A stretch of 13,020 nucleotides of DNA from an uncultured Eubacteriales bacterium (GTDB taxonomy: Bacteria > Bacillota > Clostridia > Peptostreptococcales > Anaerovoracaceae), in the NCBI GenBank assembly GCA_900542565.1, contig UQOC01000060.1, positions 1 to 13,020 on the forward strand. The letters run 5' to 3'. Under the pieces are notes generated by a model, which was given only the letters and a program-made list of their open reading frames with translations, was not told where the DNA came from and searched no databases. Both the position numbers and the translations under genes were made by a program. Of the stretch, positions 1 to 8,424 are shown piece by piece (positions within the stretch are counted from its first letter, which is position 1; each line of letters opens with the position of its first letter).

Positions 1-1
1 G

Positions 2-1165
2 GCAGGGGGACCCGGCGCGATATTCTGGATGGTACTGGCTGCCTGTCTGGGAATGGCTACAAAATACTCAGAGGGACTTCTTGCCGTCAAGTTCAGGGAA
101 GACAGAGGCGGAGGCAGATTCTTAGGAGGCCCCTTCTACTACATAGAAAAAGGTATGGGCAAAAAATGGAGCTGGCTCGCAAAGATCTTCGCCACTTTCG
201 GATTGGGAGCTGGCCTTCTGGGCATAGGGACCATAACCCAGGTCAACGGTATCGCATCAGCAACTCAGGGCTTCTTTGACCCCAACAAAGAGCATGTGGT
301 GACATTGTTTGGGACAGAATATACCATCGCCACTGTAGTGACTGCCATAGTCGTAGCTCTGATAACCGCCCTCGTGGTCATAGGAGGACTGCAGCGGATA
401 TCCAGTGTGAGCACCATAATCGTGCCGTTTATGGCGATCATCTATGTGGTCACCTGCGTTTCGATATTGATCTATAATGCGGAAAGGATACCCGATGCCA
501 TTGCCCAGATATTTGAAGGCGCATTTGGACTCAGAGCTGTAGCAGGAGGAACTCTGGGAGCCCTGTTGCTGGCCATGCAGCAGGGTGTGGCAAGGGGGAT
601 ATTCTCCAATGAGTCGGGCCTGGGAAGCGCTCCTATAGCTGCGGCTGCCGCAAAGACCAAGGAGCCGGTAAGACAAGGCCTGGTGTCTATGACAGGGACC
701 TTTATAGATACGGTGATAATCTGCTCTATGACCGGATTGACGATCATGGTCACCGGTTCCTACGATACAGCTATGGAAAAAGGTCTTGAGGGTGTGGAAG
801 TTACTGCCAACGCCTTTTCCAACGGACTGCCGTGGAGCGACAGCTTAGGTTCGTTTACGCTGATGGTATGTCTGGCGTTCTTCGCCTTTACCACCATACT
901 GGGCTGGGATTATTACAGCGAAAGGTGTCTTGAATACCTCAGCGGAGGCAACATGAAAGCCGTAAGGATATATAAGTGGATGTATATCGTGGCTGTACTC
1001 ATCGGTCCGTTCCTGACTGTTTCGGCTGTATGGACTTTGGCGGACATATTTAACGGCCTGATGGCTATTCCAAACCTGATAGCTCTGGTCGCTCTCAACG
1101 GAGTGATAGTGGCGGAGACCAGAAGCTACTTTAAGCGGCTGGATTCGGGCAGGATACAGGATTAG
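2..1165 (+). CDS. Sodium:alanine/glycine symporter (AGCS family), 5' truncated
   Basis: This is a membrane carrier that couples uptake of alanine or glycine to Na+ (or H+). The reading frame is open from base 2, so the first codons lie outside the window; the ATG at 29 is internal, because the residues before it (AGGPGAIFW) already belong to the conserved family block GPGAIFWM...GMATKYSEG. About 387 residues are visible of a family usually 440-500 long. Other family blocks are the SNESGLGSAP loop near 610-640, GWDYYSERCLEYL near 903-935, and alternating hydrophobic membrane segments throughout. It ends at a TAG (1163-1165) followed by a hairpin terminator, so it is probably transcribed separately from the pyr operon. 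Family assignment is firm; the exact amino acid carried cannot be read from sequence. Confidence 0.93.
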   Translation, partial: AGGPGAIFWMVLAACLGMATKYSEGLLAVKFREDRGGGRFLGGPFYYIEKGMGKKWSWLAKIFATFGLGAGLLGIGTITQVNGIASATQGFFDPNKEHVVTLFGTEYTIATVVTAIVVALITALVVIGGLQRISSVSTIIVPFMAIIYVVTCVSILIYNAERIPDAIAQIFEGAFGLRAVAGGTLGALLLAMQQGVARGIFSNESGLGSAPIAAAAAKTKEPVRQGLVSMTGTFIDTVIICSMTGLTIMVTGSYDTAMEKGLEGVEVTANAFSNGLPWSDSLGSFTLMVCLAFFAFTTILGWDYYSERCLEYLSGGNMKAVRIYKWMYIVAVLIGPFLTVSAVWTLADIFNGLMAIPNLIALVALNGVIVAETRSYFKRLDSGRIQD

Positions 1166-1192
1166 CCGTAGGCAGATCAACTTATATAGAAT

Positions 1193-1225
1193 GAGAAAAC
1201 GAGGCCCGGACGCCTCGTTTTCTCT
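1193..1225 (+). terminator. Intrinsic terminator after the symporter gene
   Basis: A perfect 13-bp stem pairs GAGAAAACGAGGC (1193-1205) with its complement at 1212-1224 around the 6-nt loop CCGGAC. The U-rich stretch lies mostly inside the 3' arm (GTTTTCTCTCT) and there is no clean T tail. The A-rich 5' arm mirrors it, so the hairpin could also act on the minus strand, but no minus-strand gene is seen here. Confidence 0.75.
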
Positions 1226-1438
1226 CTATTCTTACTTCTCCGAATTCTGACAAATCATTTAATGAGCTAAAAACAACTGGCATAAAAAATCCCGAAACTG
1301 GGATATATGGTCTTTAACTAAATAGTTTTGCTGATGTAGGAGTCATATTTTAATAGGCTCACATCAGTTGTACTATTCGGGGCATGTGCGCATTAAAAAA
1401 ATGACAAAAATTGGGAAAGTTTTCTGCCATCAACCATG
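1226..1438. other. Intergenic stretch upstream of the pyr promoter
   Basis: This A+T-rich stretch has no credible gene. It holds a small hairpin, ATCCC (1289-1293) with GGGAT (1300-1304), flanked on the left by a run of A. It also holds a longer imperfect stem-loop at 1321-1377: 6 bp AATAGT/ACTATT, a 4x4 internal loop, then 7 bp CTGATGT/ACATCAG. No known RNA family was recognised in either. Confidence 0.5.
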
Positions 1439-1467
1439 TTGACAATATGCTTCCCATGTGCTATCCT
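1439..1467 (+). promoter_or_regulatory. Sigma-A type promoter of the pyr operon
   Basis: A perfect -35 hexamer TTGACA (1439-1444) is followed by a 17-bp spacer and the -10 hexamer TATCCT (1462-1467, four of six consensus positions). An extended -10 TG (1459-1460) sits one base upstream and compensates for the weak hexamer. Transcription would start near 1474, just before the PyrR element, giving an untranslated leader of about 140 nt to the chosen pyrC start. Confidence 0.75.
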
Positions 1468-1478
1468 TATACAAGATA

Positions 1479-1516
1479 AAATCTTTAAAACCGATACAGA
1501 GAGATCGGCAAGATTT
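1479..1516 (+). promoter_or_regulatory. PyrR-binding RNA element (anti-antiterminator)
   Basis: The RNA folds as a lower stem AAATCTT (1479-1485) with AAGATTT (1510-1516), an asymmetric internal loop TAAAA (1486-1490) opposite C1509, an upper stem CCGAT (1491-1495) with ATCGG (1504-1508), and a terminal loop containing CAGAGA (1497-1502). The TTTAAAAC internal-loop segment and the CNGNGA loop are the hallmarks of the PyrR binding loops described for the Bacillus subtilis pyr operon. In the known mechanism, PyrR charged with UMP stabilises this fold, which prevents antitermination. The strand 1506-1514 is shared with the antiterminator. The pyrR gene is not in the window. Confidence 0.88.
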
Positions 1517-1575
1517 AGCAAATAGTTTCAGAGCAGGCCAAGGCCTGCTGTCTTGATGCGTATGTTATCTTGCCG
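1506..1575 (+). promoter_or_regulatory. pyr antiterminator fold
   Basis: CGGCAAGAT (1506-1514) is perfectly complementary over 9 bp to ATCTTGCCG (1567-1575). This pairing consumes the 3' half of the PyrR element and the 5' half of the terminator, so the folds are mutually exclusive. An accessory hairpin AGCAGGC (1532-1538) with GCCTGCT (1543-1549) and a CAAG loop sits between the two arms and brings them together. The model is inferred from complementarity and fits PyrR attenuators generally. Confidence 0.8.
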
Positions 1576-1592
1576 CAGGGCAAGATTTTTTT
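1567..1592 (+). terminator. pyr attenuator terminator
   Basis: An 8-bp stem ATCTTGCC (1567-1574) with GGCAAGAT (1579-1586) closes a GCAG tetraloop and is followed by six T (1587-1592). It would stop transcription before pyrC when UMP-PyrR blocks the antiterminator. The T tract runs directly into the ATG at 1593, which argues against that ATG as the pyrC start. Confidence 0.88.
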
Positions 1593-1613
1593 ATGGAAAG
1601 GATTCGTATCAGT

Positions 1614-2861
1614 ATGAAAAAATTTGAAAAGATCAACAAGATTCCTATGGATTTTGGACAGATCCTGTCCGGTGACATTGCTCAGGCGGGAGAGACTCTT
1701 TTCTCATTGAAAGATCAGCAGTTCAGTGCCGTAGAGTCTTTAGACAGTTCGGAGTATTTCATTTTCCCCGGTTTCTGTGATGTGCATGTGCATTTCAGAG
1801 AGCCGGGGTTTTCTTATAAGGAGACCATCGCCACCGGATCGATGGCGGCCGCCAGGGGCGGATACACGGCGGTATGCACCATGCCCAACCTGGATCCGGT
1901 GCCTGACAGCTGCGAGCATTTAAAAGTGCAGCAGGATATCATAGACTCAGACGCTTGCATAGGCGTATATCCTTATGGTGCCATAACCGCAGGAGAAAAG
2001 GGAGAAACCCTTGCGGACATGGCAGCCATGTCCGGCAGCGTCATAGCCTTTTCTGATGACGGCCATGGAGTCCAGTCGGAGGACATGATGAGGCAGGCCA
2101 TGCTAAAAGCCAGAGACCTTGGAAAACTCATCGTGGCCCATTGCGAGGACAACAGCTTGCTCAGAGGCGGATACATCCATGACGGTCAATATGCCAGAGA
2201 ACACGGACACAGAGGTATCTGCTCGGAAAGCGAGTACGGACAGATAGCCAGAGACCTGAAACTTGCCGAAGAAACAGGCTGCCCTTACCATGTCTGCCAC
2301 ATTTCCGCCAAAGAAAGCGTGGAACTCATCAGACAGGCCAAGAAACGAGGCGTAGATGTGACCTGCGAGACTGCCCCCCACTATCTGATATTGGACGACA
2401 GCGCACTGGAAGAAGAGGGCCGGTTCAAGATGAACCCGCCCCTGAGAGACAAGACCGACAGGCAGGCCCTCATAGAAGGGATCAAAGACGGGACCATAGA
2501 CATTATAGCCACCGACCACGCACCCCATGGCGCTGAAGAAAAGGCCAAAGGCCTTGCAGGCAGCCCTTTCGGTATCGTAGGCATTGAAACAGCTTTTCCG
2601 CTTCTTTATACATATCTGGTAAGAACCGGCATCATTTCCATGGAGAAGCTCATGGAGCTGCTGGTGGTCAATCCGAGAAAGCGTTTTGGCATACCTCTCG
2701 GAAACGAATTTTCCATATGGAGCATGGAAAAGACAGTCGTAGACCCGGAGGATTTTCTTTCCAAAGGAAAGGCTACACCATTTGCTGGATGGGAAATCTT
2801 CGGAAAGTGTCTTTTAACCGTATATAATGGCAACATTGTTTTCAAACAGATAAGGAGATGA
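1614..2861 (+). CDS. pyrC: Dihydroorotase
   Basis: This cytosolic zinc amidohydrolase cyclises carbamoyl aspartate to dihydroorotate, the third step of UMP synthesis. With the start at 1614 it is 415 residues, the normal size of the class I (Bacillus-type) enzyme. Visible metal and catalytic positions are the HVH pair (H58, H60) in DVHVHFREPG, the aspartates of FSDDG (D148/D149), H176 in HCED, H229 in HISA and D301 in ATDHAPH. As in class I enzymes, Asp of the SDDG motif is expected to replace the carboxylated lysine as bridging ligand. The ATG at 1614 has AAAGGA (1597-1602) upstream; the in-frame ATG at 1593 abuts the attenuator T tract and has no free ribosome site. The N-terminal region before HVH is divergent. 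It is first in the operon, and its stop is 4 nt from carB. Confidence 0.95.
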   Translation: MKKFEKINKIPMDFGQILSGDIAQAGETLFSLKDQQFSAVESLDSSEYFIFPGFCDVHVHFREPGFSYKETIATGSMAAARGGYTAVCTMPNLDPVPDSCEHLKVQQDIIDSDACIGVYPYGAITAGEKGETLADMAAMSGSVIAFSDDGHGVQSEDMMRQAMLKARDLGKLIVAHCEDNSLLRGGYIHDGQYAREHGHRGICSESEYGQIARDLKLAEETGCPYHVCHISAKESVELIRQAKKRGVDVTCETAPHYLILDDSALEEEGRFKMNPPLRDKTDRQALIEGIKDGTIDIIATDHAPHGAEEKAKGLAGSPFGIVGIETAFPLLYTYLVRTGIISMEKLMELLVVNPRKRFGIPLGNEFSIWSMEKTVVDPEDFLSKGKATPFAGWEIFGKCLLTVYNGNIVFKQIRR

Positions 2862-2865
2862 TCAA

Positions 2866-5800
2866 ATGGCAAAGAGAACAGACATCAAGAAAATACTGAT
2901 CATCGGTTCCGGTCCTATAGTGATAGGGCAGGCAGCCGAATTTGACTATGCAGGTACGCAGGCGTGCCTGGCTCTCAAAGAGGAAGGCTACGAAGTAGTG
3001 CTGGTAAATTCCAATCCGGCGACCATAATGACCGACACGGCCATAGCCGATAAAGTGTACATGGAACCCCTTACACTGGAATATGTGGCAAAGATCTTAA
3101 GATACGAAAGACCGGACGCCATAGTACCGGGGATAGGAGGACAGACAGGCCTCAATCTGGCCATGCAGCTTGAAAAAAAAGGCGTGCTCAGAGAGTGCGG
3201 CGTAAAGCTTCTTGGGACCAGCAGCCAGAGCATAGAGAGAGCCGAGGACAGGGAACTTTTCAAGGAAATGTGCCAGGCCATAGGTGAACCCGTTATCCCA
3301 TCAAAGATAACCTACGATGTTTGGGAAGCCAAAGAGGCTGCCAGAGAGATCGGTTATCCTGTTGTGCTCAGACCTGCATTTACGCTGGGCGGCACAGGAG
3401 GCGGATTTGCCAATGACGAAAAAGAGCTGGAAGACATTGCTGTCAATGCTTTCAACCTTTCACCCGTCCATCAGGTGCTGGTGGAAAAAAGCGTCAAAGG
3501 CTTCAAGGAAATAGAATTTGAAGTGATGCGGGATTCAGAGGATAAGGCCATTACCATCTGCGGCATGGAAAATGTAGACCCGGTAGGCGTACATACGGGA
3601 GATTCCATCGTAGTGGCACCCATAATGACATTAAATGACAGTGACCTGAAAATGCTCAACGACAGCGCCATCAAGATCATCAGAGAACTTAAGATAGAAG
3701 GCGGCTGCAATGTCCAGTTTGCCCTTCACCCAAAGACCAGCGAATACTATCTCATTGAAGTAAATCCGAGAGTATCAAGATCATCAGCCCTGGCTTCCAA
3801 GGCCAGCGGATATCCTATAGCAAGGGTAACGGCCAAGATAGCCGTTGGCATGACGCTGAATGAAATAAAGATCGCCAATACTACGGCAGCAAAGGAGCCG
3901 AGCCTGGACTATGTGGTGGCCAAACTGCCGAGGTTCCCGTTTGACAAGTTCACACAGGCGCCAAACCTGCTGGGGACCCAGATGAAGGCCACAGGAGAGG
4001 TCATGGGCATTGGCTCAAACCTTGAGGAGTGCCTGCTCAAGTCGGTACGCTCCCTTGAGATAGGAGCCAGCCATCTGCACCTGGAAAAATTTGATGATAA
4101 GACCGATGAAGAACTGATCGGCTACATATCAGAATTCAGGGATGACAATATATTTGCAATGACGGAACTGCTCAGACGGGGTATATCCGTGGAAAAACTC
4201 CATCAAGTGACCATGATCACCCCTTATTTTATAGAGGCGGTAAAACATGTAACGGATATGGAAAAAGCCCTGGCATCTGCTCCTGGAGATGCGGAAATGC
4301 TGAGAAAGGCCAAGGCCATGGGATTTTCCGACAGATACATTGCTAAACTCTGGGATATGAAAGAGATGGACATTTACAGACAGAGACAGGAGCTGGATAT
4401 CAGGCCTTCCTACAGGATGGTGGACACTTTCCATACCGGGGCATATATACCGTATTTTTATTCGTCCTACAGCGGTGAAAATGATTCACAGCTCAGTGAC
4501 AAGAAAAAGATCGTAGTACTTGGCGCCGGCCCTATAAGGATAGGCCAGGGAGTAGAGTTCGACTATTCCACCGTCCATGCGGTAATGACCATAAGACAGG
4601 CCGGATATGAGGCCATAATCATCAACAACAATCCTGAGACCGTATCGACCGACTACACCACTGGAGACAAGCTGTACTTTGAACCGCTGACAGCCGAAGA
4701 TGTGATGAACATCATCGACTTTGAACAGCCGGAAGGCGTGATCGCTTCCCTTGGCGGACAGACGGCCATCAACCTGGCTGAGCCTCTCAGAGAAAGAGGA
4801 GTAAAGATCATAGGCACTGACTGCGACGCCATAGAAAAGGCTGAAAACAGAGACAGTTTCGAGAAGATCTTGAAATCTCTGGATATACCTCAGCCAAAGG
4901 GCCAGGCAGTAACCAACACAGAAGACGGCGTAAAGGTGGCCGCTGAGATAGGATATCCGGTACTGGTAAGGCCCAGCTTCGTTCTGGGGGGACGGGCAAT
5001 GCAGATCGTAGGCGACGAGCAGCAGCTGAGACATTATCTCAAGACTGCCGTTGAGATCGACGAAGACAAGCCGGTGCTGGTAGATAAGTACATAATCGGA
5101 AAAGAAGTGGAAGTGGACGCCATATGCGACGGCCGTGATGTGTTCGTGCCGGGCATAATGGAGCTGGTAGAAAGGACCGGCATCCACAGCGGTGACTCCA
5201 TCAGCGTATATCCGGCTTTCAGCATTTCCAACAAGGTAAAGGGCATAATCCTCCAGTACGCCAAGAAGCTGGGCCTGGGCATAGGCATAGTAGGTCTTTA
5301 CAATATCCAGTTCATAGTAGATAAGGACGAAAATGTATTTGTCATAGAAGTAAATCCGAGGTCCTCAAGGACCGTGCCTTTCCTTTCCAAGGCCACCGGA
5401 TACAGCCTGGCGGACATAGCAACAGAAGTCATCCTGGGAAAGAGCCTCAAGGAACTGGGCATATTCGACATCTATCCGGAAGAAAAGAAGCGCTGGTATG
5501 TAAAGGTGCCGGTGTTCTCTTTCAACAAGATAAGGGGCATAGACGCCTATCTTTCGCCGGAAATGAAGTCCACCGGAGAGGCCATCGGCTACGACGACAA
5601 GCTCAACAGAGCTCTGTATAAGGGGCTCCAGGCCTCCGGCATGAAACTGCAAAATTACGGAACTGTATTTGTGACCATAGCCGATAAGGACAAGGAAGAG
5701 GCTCTGCCGCTGATACGCCGGTTCTACGACCTGGGCTTCAATATCGAAGCTACCGCCGGCACCGCCAGATTCCTCAAGGAAAACGGTATCAGGACCAGAG

Positions 5801-6039
5801 TCCTCAAAAAGATCAGCGAGGGCAGCGACGAAATAGAAAGATCCATCCGTCAGGGCCATATATCCTATGTGATCAACACCAGCGACATAGGATCGGCCGG
5901 ACCGACCAACGACGGCTATCTCATAAGAAAATACGCTACGGAAAACAATGTGACAATGTTCACAGCACTGGATACGGTCAAGGTCCTGCTGGATGTACTG
6001 GAAGAGACTACACTGAGGATATCCACCATCGACGCCTGA
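2866..6039 (+). CDS. carB: Carbamoyl phosphate synthase large subunit
   Basis: It makes carbamoyl phosphate from bicarbonate, ammonia (normally channelled from CarA) and two ATP. It is full length at 1057 residues with two homologous halves: ATP-binding half one starts at IGSGPIVIGQAAEFDYAG (13-30) and half two at LGAGPIRIGQGVEFDYST (552-569). Each half has the GGQT block (91-94; 630-633) and an EVNPR glutamate/asparagine site (298-302; 828-832). An oligomerisation region of about 400-545 lies between. Residues from about 935 form the MGS-like allosteric domain; T963, T966, K982 and N1004 line up by motif with E. coli UMP/IMP-pocket residues (T974, T977, K993, N1015), which suggests UMP control. 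AAGGAG (2852-2857), inside the end of pyrC, serves its ATG. No carA accompanies it, so the small subunit must be encoded elsewhere. Confidence 0.97.
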   Translation: MAKRTDIKKILIIGSGPIVIGQAAEFDYAGTQACLALKEEGYEVVLVNSNPATIMTDTAIADKVYMEPLTLEYVAKILRYERPDAIVPGIGGQTGLNLAMQLEKKGVLRECGVKLLGTSSQSIERAEDRELFKEMCQAIGEPVIPSKITYDVWEAKEAAREIGYPVVLRPAFTLGGTGGGFANDEKELEDIAVNAFNLSPVHQVLVEKSVKGFKEIEFEVMRDSEDKAITICGMENVDPVGVHTGDSIVVAPIMTLNDSDLKMLNDSAIKIIRELKIEGGCNVQFALHPKTSEYYLIEVNPRVSRSSALASKASGYPIARVTAKIAVGMTLNEIKIANTTAAKEPSLDYVVAKLPRFPFDKFTQAPNLLGTQMKATGEVMGIGSNLEECLLKSVRSLEIGASHLHLEKFDDKTDEELIGYISEFRDDNIFAMTELLRRGISVEKLHQVTMITPYFIEAVKHVTDMEKALASAPGDAEMLRKAKAMGFSDRYIAKLWDMKEMDIYRQRQELDIRPSYRMVDTFHTGAYIPYFYSSYSGENDSQLSDKKKIVVLGAGPIRIGQGVEFDYSTVHAVMTIRQAGYEAIIINNNPETVSTDYTTGDKLYFEPLTAEDVMNIIDFEQPEGVIASLGGQTAINLAEPLRERGVKIIGTDCDAIEKAENRDSFEKILKSLDIPQPKGQAVTNTEDGVKVAAEIGYPVLVRPSFVLGGRAMQIVGDEQQLRHYLKTAVEIDEDKPVLVDKYIIGKEVEVDAICDGRDVFVPGIMELVERTGIHSGDSISVYPAFSISNKVKGIILQYAKKLGLGIGIVGLYNIQFIVDKDENVFVIEVNPRSSRTVPFLSKATGYSLADIATEVILGKSLKELGIFDIYPEEKKRWYVKVPVFSFNKIRGIDAYLSPEMKSTGEAIGYDDKLNRALYKGLQASGMKLQNYGTVFVTIADKDKEEALPLIRRFYDLGFNIEATAGTARFLKENGIRTRVLKKISEGSDEIERSIRQGHISYVINTSDIGSAGPTNDGYLIRKYATENNVTMFTALDTVKVLLDVLEETTLRISTIDA

Positions 6040-6086
6040 TGGCTCCAAAGTGAGCAAAAGGCCTGACAACATATAAAGGAGATAAA

Positions 6087-6818
6087 ATGAAGCAGGGAAT
6101 ATTCAAAATAGAAAGCAATGTGCCTCTGACAGAAGATGTAATGAAAATGACTCTTTCAGGGGACACATCGGCCATAACGGCTCCCGGTCAGTTCGTGAAC
6201 ATAAAGCTGGACGGATTTTTCCTGAGACGGCCCATATCTGTCTGCGACCTGGAGGGAGATAAACTGACCATAATCTACAAGATAGTGGGCAGGGGGACCG
6301 GCGCCATGGCTTCCATGACCGGCGGTAAGCTGGATGTGCTCACGGGCCTTGGCAACGGATATGATATGAGCTGCTCCGGCCAGGAACCTTTGCTGATCGG
6401 AGGCGGAGCAGGAGTGCCGCCCATGTATCTGCTGGCCAGAAAACTTTTGCAGCAGGGAAAACATCCCCATGTGATACTGGGATTCAACACTGCCTCGGAA
6501 GTTTTCTACGAAGAAGAATTTAAAGCCCTTGGAGCCGGAGTGACAGTTACCACTGTCGACGGCTCCTGTGGCGTCAAAGGCTTTGCTACGGCAGCCATGG
6601 ACAGAGACTATTCTTACTTCTATGCCTGCGGACCTGAGGCCATGCTCAAAGCCGTAAGCGACGCTTCAAGGACAGGCGGCCAGCTGAGCTTTGAGGAAAG
6701 GATGGGCTGCGGGTTCGGAGCCTGCATGGGCTGTTCCTGCAAGACTTTGTACGGAAATAAAAGAATATGCAAAGACGGTCCTGTTCTCAGAAAGGAGGAG
6801 ATAATATGGGAAAAATGA
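6087..6818 (+). CDS. pyrK: Dihydroorotate dehydrogenase electron transfer subunit
   Basis: This FAD and [2Fe-2S] protein passes electrons from PyrD's FMN to NAD+ in the PyrD2K2 heterotetramer of type 1B enzymes. At 243 residues it is slightly shorter than the Bacillus protein. The FAD-binding block RRPIS (47-51) is followed by the nucleotide-binding loop GGGAGVPP (105-112). The iron-sulfur cysteines are C208, C213, C216 and C228 (C-x4-C-x2-C-x11-C), with a further Cys at 218. The site AAAGGAG (6075-6081) lies 5 nt before the ATG. A 47-nt gap separates it from carB, and its last 13 bases overlap pyrD, consistent with coupled translation of the two partners in equal amounts. Confidence 0.95.
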   Translation: MKQGIFKIESNVPLTEDVMKMTLSGDTSAITAPGQFVNIKLDGFFLRRPISVCDLEGDKLTIIYKIVGRGTGAMASMTGGKLDVLTGLGNGYDMSCSGQEPLLIGGGAGVPPMYLLARKLLQQGKHPHVILGFNTASEVFYEEEFKALGAGVTVTTVDGSCGVKGFATAAMDRDYSYFYACGPEAMLKAVSDASRTGGQLSFEERMGCGFGACMGCSCKTLYGNKRICKDGPVLRKEEIIWEK

Positions 6819-7717
6819 ACATAAACCTGTGCGGCATAGAGCTGGACAATCCTGTAATGGCCGCCAGCGGCACTTTCGGCTACGGCTACGAATTTGCCGA
6901 GCTCTATGACATCAATGTCCTTGGAACTTTCTCCTTCAAGGGGACCACGAGAGAGGCCCGGTTTGGCAATCCGACGCCGAGGATAGCCGAATGCGAGGCC
7001 GGCATGATAAACGCTGTAGGCCTGCAAAATCCCGGAGTAGACAAGGTCATCGAAGATGAACTGCCTAAACTTGCCAAAGTTTTTCACAAAAAAGTCATGG
7101 CCAATGTGAGCGGATTTTCCATAGACGAATATGTGGAAGTATGTTCCAAGCTGGATAAATGCGACCAGGTAGGCTGGCTGGAGGTCAATATAAGCTGCCC
7201 CAATGTCCACGGCGGCGGCATGACATTTGGCACCGACCCGGCAGCGGCAGCAGAAGTGACTGCGGCTGTAAAGAAATGCACCAGTAAGCCGGTCATCGTG
7301 AAACTTTCACCTAATGTAACAGATATAACGGTCATCGCCAAAGCCTGCGAAGAAGCCGGGGCCGACGGTATAAGCCTCATAAATACCATGCTGGGCATGA
7401 GGATAGATCTTAAGACCAGGCGGCCTGTCATCGCCAATACCATGGGAGGATTTTCGGGAAAGGCCATTTTCCCGGTGGCTCTGAGAATGGTCTATCAGGT
7501 GGCCAAGACGGTCAAGGTGCCGGTCATAGGTATAGGCGGCGTATCTTCGGCAGAAGATGTGATCGAGATGATGCTGGCCGGAGCCACAGCCGTGCAGATA
7601 GGTGCGGCCAACCTGACAGAACCGTATATATGCCGGGACATCGTGGCTCAGCTGCCGGATGTAATGGAAAAATATAAAATAGATTCACTTAAAGATATAA
7701 TAGGAGGTGCCCTCTGA
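6806..7717 (+). CDS. pyrD: Dihydroorotate dehydrogenase catalytic subunit, type 1B
   Basis: This cytosolic FMN enzyme oxidises dihydroorotate to orotate. It has 303 residues forming a TIM barrel. The active-site base is Cys131 in NISCPN, a cysteine being diagnostic of class 1 (class 2 uses serine). K45 in the FKGTT block, NAVGLQNPG (69-77), VKLSPN (165-170) and the phosphate-binding GIGGV (242-246) are in place. Presence of pyrK next door makes it NAD-linked type 1B. The ATG at 6806 is chosen over an upstream in-frame ATG at 6767, because GGAGG sits just before 6806 and the extra 13 residues match nothing in the family. Its stop TGA overlaps the ATG of pyrF by one base. Confidence 0.96.
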   Translation: MGKMNINLCGIELDNPVMAASGTFGYGYEFAELYDINVLGTFSFKGTTREARFGNPTPRIAECEAGMINAVGLQNPGVDKVIEDELPKLAKVFHKKVMANVSGFSIDEYVEVCSKLDKCDQVGWLEVNISCPNVHGGGMTFGTDPAAAAEVTAAVKKCTSKPVIVKLSPNVTDITVIAKACEEAGADGISLINTMLGMRIDLKTRRPVIANTMGGFSGKAIFPVALRMVYQVAKTVKVPVIGIGGVSSAEDVIEMMLAGATAVQIGAANLTEPYICRDIVAQLPDVMEKYKIDSLKDIIGGAL

Positions 7718-8415
7718 TGGGAAAAGATGTAATAATAGCCTGCGATTTTGACAACGCCAAAGATACTCTGGAATTCCTGGATAAATTTCAGGATCAAAAG
7801 CCGTACATAAAGATAGGAATGGAACTTTTCTTTTCGGAAACTCCTGAGATCGTAAGAGAGATCAAAAGAAGGGGACACAAGATCTTCCTCGACCTGAAAC
7901 TCCACGACATACCCAACACCGTAAAAAAGGCCATGGCAGCATTGTCGAAGCTGGACATCGACATGGTAAATGTCCACTGCGCCGGGACAACGGCCATGAT
8001 GAAGGCAGCCCTTGAGGGACTGATCAGAGAGGACGGCACCAGACCTATTCTCATCGCAGTCACCCAGCTGACTTCCACCGACCAGGAAGCCATGGAAAGG
8101 GACCTGCTGATACACGGAGACATTAAAGATGTGGTAATGCACTACGCCAAGACGGCCAAAAACGCCGGTCTGGACGGGGTAGTGTGCTCACCGGCAGAGG
8201 CGGAAAAGGTGCATGAAGAGTGCGGAGCTGATTTCCTGACCGTAACTCCGGGAATAAGGTTCGCAGACAGCGCAGCCGACGACCAGAAGCGTGTTATGAC
8301 GCCGCAGCAGGCCAGAGAAATAGGAGCGGACTACATAGTCGTAGGCCGCCCGATCACTCAGGCCGCAGACCCGGTAGCCGTATATGAAAGATGTGTAAGA
8401 GAGTTTGTAGATTAG
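7717..8415 (+). CDS. pyrF: Orotidine 5'-phosphate decarboxylase
   Basis: It converts OMP to UMP, the last step of the pathway, in the cytosol. The 232 residues match the usual bacterial length. The catalytic Asp/Lys array is seen in [11 protein letters not shown] (D59, K61, D64). The phosphate-binding parts are TPGIR (177-181) and VVGRPIT (208-214), and the substrate loop contains VTQLTS (115-120). The start codon shares one base with the pyrD stop (TGATG), and AGGAGG (7702-7707) in the pyrD tail supplies the ribosome site, so it is probably translationally coupled. Nothing looks altered. Confidence 0.97.
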   Translation: MGKDVIIACDFDNAKDTLEFLDKFQDQKPYIKIGMELFFSETPEIVREIKRRGHKIFLDLKLHDIPNTVKKAMAALSKLDIDMVNVHCAGTTAMMKAALEGLIREDGTRPILIAVTQLTSTDQEAMERDLLIHGDIKDVVMHYAKTAKNAGLDGVVCSPAEAEKVHEECGADFLTVTPGIRFADSAADDQKRVMTPQQAREIGADYIVVGRPITQAADPVAVYERCVREFVD

Positions 8416-8424
8416 GAGGCTGAC

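Noticed and set aside
1289..1320. Minus-strand terminator formed by ATCCC/GGGAT with an adjacent A run
   Set aside because: The stem is only 5 bp and no minus-strand gene lies nearby; it was not strong enough to call.
4486..6072. Two long minus-strand frames (over 230 codons each) opposite carB
   Set aside because: They are antisense shadows of a fully conserved carB frame and show no protein family features.
6767..6805. Upstream in-frame start for pyrD
   Set aside because: The ATG at 6767 lies deep in pyrK with no good ribosome site; GGAGG directly precedes the ATG at 6806, and the latter gives the family-typical N terminus.
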